Origin: Rhododendron vialii | Lineage: Eukaryota > Streptophyta > Magnoliopsida > Ericales > Ericaceae | Direction of reading: 5' to 3' | Length of the DNA stretch: 64,000 nucleotides | Assembly: GCF_030253575.1 (NCBI RefSeq) | Contig: NC_080557.1 | Span: forward strand, 36,444,001-36,508,000 | In this document: piece by piece, positions 60,798 through 64,000 of the stretch | How positions within the stretch are numbered: position 1 is the stretch's first letter | Layout of the letters: each line of letters starts with the position of its first letter | Position numbers and translations under genes: made by a program | The notes under the pieces: generated by a model | Database searches by the model: none | Told to the model about the DNA's origin: nothing | Seen by the model: the letters and a program-made list of their open reading frames with translations, nothing else

Positions 60798-61877
60798 ATT
60801 CTATTTGCAACCCTTTTTTTCCTTCATACAACCCACTAAATTTTTCCAAATGTTAAGACATTAATGCCCTAATGTATAATAACCATATTATCCCATATAA
60901 TTACTACACACAATCCATAACAAGAAAAACCTGATTCCACTAATGAATAAGTTGTTAGTTGTTCACACTTATCAATAAGTGTTGATTATTGATTAGTGTG
61001 AACAAAATGTAATTTCGGTTGTTTATTGTGAGCGAAATAGTGTAAATAAGTTATTGATTAGTGTGAACAAAATGCTAAAATGTAAAACTTGTTGATTAGT
61101 GTAAACAACATGCAATTTTGACACAAATTGTTTACCAAAAAAATTAGTGGAAGCGGCCCCCTAAAGACAACCCACCACACCCCATACAACCCATCTTCCT
61201 CTTCCTCCCTCCTACACACACCCTCCTTCCTACTCCTCCTCCTCCTAAAACCCTACTACACTCAAACCCTACTACAATCCACTCTCCTCTGTCATTCCTG
61301 ATCCTCCTTCCTCATCATCTCTCTCAATGGAAAACAAATTCATTCAATGGAAGGTTCCACTCCGTATACGTCTTCGATGTCTTTGTGTTTGTTGTCCAGA
61401 CATTTATAGATGTTCAATGTTGAAAAACGTAACTTTTTATAGACCTTAATATCCAAAATTTTATAGAAATTAAAGTTCGGAAGTTCAAAACCGAAAATAA
61501 TAAACAATAAAAAAATCGAATATTAACGTCTAAAATTTACCTCTATTTTCAGTAGCTATTATCCGAAATGAGATATAGAGAACAAGAATTAAATAACTTT
61601 TCTTTCTTTTTTTTGCGTTTTCTTGGTTCAGAAATTAAAAACCGAAAATAGTAAACTATTTCTAATAAGATTGTTTGAAATGTTTTACTTATTTCAGATA
61701 TTAATGTCCGAAATTTATCACCATTTTCAAAAATTAAAATCCAAACGAAATCCAGAGAGCAAGAAGCAACAAAACTATTTTTTTTTGGGTTTTGTTGGTT
61801 CGGAAGCTAAATACCAAAAGAAGTGAAATATTTTGAGGTGTCGCACTGGTGGGTCGGTTGTTGATGGTGTGGGTCTC

Positions 61878-61915
<38 letters not shown>

Positions 61916-62220
61916 GAATGTGCTGGTGGAGAGGAGAGGTGCGGTGCTGGTGCTAGTGGGTCGGAGTAGGACGGTCGGTGGTGGTGTGGGAGATGGGGAG
62001 ATGAGTGATTTGAATCTCTTTTGTTTTTTAATTAACTGTTAGGGCATTTCAAGAATAATAGAGTGTATTTTCGGAAGGAAAATAGATTTATGAGAATAAG
62101 GGCGTCACTTTTTGGAATTTTGTTAGGTTGTATTTAGAAAATTTGTGGGTTTCAAAAATTGTAGTGGGTTGTATGAAGGAAATGAGTTGTATAAAGAAAA
62201 AGAAAGGTTGCAAATAGAAT
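60798..62220. mobile_element. Inverted-repeat transposon, about 1.4 kb, in unit 3
   Basis: Ends 'attctatttgcaacc' and 'ggttgcaaatagaat', continued by further inverted matches ('cttcatacaacccacta' against 'tagtgggttgtatgaag'). It lies inside a stretch absent from units 1 and 2 (unit sequence breaks near 60,778 and resumes near 62,920). The interior has reiterated 'attagtgtgaacaaaatg' (60,960-61,120), a TG/GA run at 61,877-61,915 and no recognisable protein. The target duplication could not be fixed, so the superfamily is open; long degenerate inverted ends would suit a MULE. Confidence 0.55.
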
Positions 62221-63199
62221 TCGCTAATGATTTGTTTAAGTCCATTTTCATGTCCAGATTTCACCAACTTGAGAAAAAGTGAAGTCCCTTGGTTGTAATA
62301 CAAATTTGGCTCCCTCAAATTATTTGATCATAATCTGAATATTCAATGTGAATATGGAGAGTTTCATGCCGATTTATTAGGGAAATTGATTTTCACACTC
62401 CTTTTTTAGCTATCCACACACTTTTTTTTTGTCTTTATCCACTTGAATTTACTATCTTGCTCTTTATTCAATATACTTCTTACACTACTCTTTAATCTAA
62501 ATAAGAATCATTAAAGAAGCCTTATCATTATTATTTTTTTATTATGAATCATTTAACTTAGTCATATTCTTTAGAGGTAGTTAGGAGGTAGGAGTAATTA
62601 AGAGTTTTTTTTTCTTTATTTTGATTGGCTGGTTCTTCTTTATGGTTTTAAATTAGTCCATTTCATTTTATATTAATGAGCTTAAACTCAAGCTCAAGCT
62701 TGAAAACTCGAAACTTTACAAAATTAAGCTCGCTCGAGATTGATTTGCATATTTCACAAGCTAAGCTTATCACGAATACAAAATTTCAAGTTTGAGCCAA
62801 GCTTGAATAATTAGTCTCAAAAAGTTCTTTAGCTCAAGCCAAACTTGAACACATGTAACAAGGAGTCAAGCCAAGCTTGAACAATGTTGTGTTTGGCTTG
62901 TCTGGCTCGATTAGCACCTTTAGGGGCTCACTATTAATTGTGCATATCTCATAAAATATGTGGTGGACAAGGGTATTAGGACACCACATTGCAGCAGCCC
63001 AAGGCCAATGAATGATAAAATCAATATTTTACACATATTGATATGAAGTTACTTTCATGCATCTCTCCTAATGAATGTGACGTTACTAGATTTTTTTTGT
63101 AATGAATGTGACAGCATTTCATTGGTGTTTGGAAAATAACGACTCATCCGATGACTAATATTCAGAATTTACTTTTCTTTTGAAAAGAAATAGTTAATA
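62221..63199. other. Unit 3 spacer
   Basis: To about 62,920 it has no counterpart in units 1 and 2 and holds AT-rich sequence with reiterated 'caagctcaagcttgaa'-type phrases (62,690-62,890). From 62,920 it matches the PGL upstream region of the other units (unit 1 from about 18,250). No gene seen. Confidence 0.4.
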
Positions 63200-63476
63200 C
63201 TCCCTCCGTTCTTTTTTAAATGTCCCGCTTCGTAACTCCAACTTATTAAAAAAACATCATCATTACACCTTTCACATTAACTTTTACCTCCACTTTTCCT
63301 ATTTACCCTCTATGGAGGCATCATCATTACACTTTTACTTACTAACTTTTCAAAATCAAATCTACTTTTAGGGGCAAAATGAAAAATGTACTAACTTTTA
63401 TCCGCTAACTTTACAAAATGGATACTTAATAAGGGACAGCCCAAAATACTGGACTTTAAAAAGGGAACAGAGGGAG
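63200..63476. mobile_element. Stowaway-like MITE, 277 bp (unit 3, second)
   Basis: Ends 'ctccctccgttcttttt' and 'aagggaacagagggag' at a TA site. The empty site 'tagttaatattgactttt' is in unit 1. Same subfamily as 60,306-60,577, which lies 2.6 kb upstream in the same orientation. Confidence 0.9.
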
Positions 63477-63622
63477 TATTGACTTTTAACTCAATAAGAA
63501 GCCGAAGTTAGAAGTTTATTGGTTTAACTCTCCTTTTATTAATATTCCTCCTGCTGCTCATATTCCCATCTTCTATTCCTTTTCCCTTGAAACCAAACAG
63601 AGGAAGTTAAAAGGGTGTCGTG

Positions 63623-63843
63623 ATGGTTTCGCACTTCACGCTCTCTTTTGCCCTCACTCTCGTCTTATTCGGTATCATGTCCGGAATGTCGACGGCGAAG
63701 GGGGTGGTGAATGTGCAGGCCACGGAGAAGGAGGTGGCCGAGGCCGTGGCAGAATACGTCGCTAATCTATCGAGTAAATTTGCCCAAGAGAGAGGCATTT
63801 TCACAGTTGTTGTGGGTGCAGGTAGTGTAATACACACACTTAG
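63623..63843 (+). CDS. Unit 3 6-phosphogluconolactonase-like exon 1 (open; gene continues outside the window)
   Basis: ATG at 63,623, 73 codons plus two bases, ending at donor 'cttag' / 'gtaaca' (phase 2, as in units 1 and 2). It starts with a hydrophobic stretch ('LSFALTLVLFGIMSGMSTA') that resembles a signal peptide or membrane anchor, then the PGL N-terminal region ('VAEAVAEYVANLSSKFAQER', 'GIFTVVVGAGS'). Known plant PGLs act in cytosol, plastid or peroxisome; an N-terminus of this kind would be unusual. The family's usual 'SGGS' loop reads 'GAGS'. Later exons lie beyond base 64,000, so whether this copy is functional cannot be told. Confidence 0.65.
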
Positions 63844-64000
63844 GTAACAAACTACTCCCACTACAATCGCTTATGTTTCTTCTTATTGTTATTTTGTTAT
63901 GATAACCGGATGTTCGAGTCAGTTTGCGCACATCTCGACTATTTTTCGACGTCCTAAAGTTAATGACTAATTACTATAACTAATACTACTACTATTAACA

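Overview
The window is plant nuclear DNA from a eudicot. Evidence: a G-type lectin receptor kinase (LecRLK) with B-lectin, EGF, PAN and kinase parts; GT-AG introns; Copia, Gypsy, Helitron, CACTA, hAT and Stowaway-type elements; and AT-rich, microsatellite-rich spacers. The LecRLK wording is reminiscent of Ericales (tea, kiwifruit, rhododendron), but that is only an impression.

Layout. Bases 1-17,999 look like the right-hand part of one very large Mutator-like element (MULE) whose left end lies outside the window. They hold long-period repeats (1-6,000), one 13-exon minus-strand gene (8,499-12,368), captured fragments (SINE, a Pro/Gln-rich terminal exon) and a candidate terminal inverted repeat ending at 17,999. 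The gene can be assembled in phase into 902 residues: an N-terminal HMG box split over three exons, a domain typical of plant transposon proteins, a long Glu/Asp tract, and a C-terminal Ulp1/C48 protease domain in which the catalytic Cys is replaced by Trp.

From 18,000 on, the window is a tandem array of one ancestral unit: [6-phosphogluconolactonase (PGL)-like 5' exon - large LTR - LecRLK]. Unit 1 is about 18,000-33,890, unit 2 about 33,890-60,160, and unit 3 runs from about 60,160 past the window end. Units 1 and 2 carry the same large LTR with the same target-site duplication (ATAAT), so that insertion predates the duplication. Most later insertions can be read against the empty site in the sister unit: a CACTA element nested in a short LTR element (unit 1 LecRLK intron); two truncated Copia elements, a Gypsy element with collapsed interior, a 1.69-kb insertion, a 4.3-kb Helitron, three MITE-like elements and a hAT element (unit 2); two related Stowaway-like MITEs and a 1.4-kb inverted-repeat element (unit 3).

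The two LecRLK copies have decayed in complementary ways. Unit 1 keeps the catalytic Asp but has a 2-nt frameshift inside the kinase domain. Unit 2 is open for 800 residues, but the catalytic-loop Asp is Asn and 17 residues next to the membrane segment are missing. The PGL exon is broken in unit 1 (frameshift) and unit 2 (stop codon); in unit 3 it is open up to its splice donor, with the rest of the gene beyond the window. The only complete open gene models in the window are therefore the HMG-Ulp1 gene and the unit 2 LecRLK, and both lack a key catalytic residue. No RNA genes and no CRISPR arrays were found.
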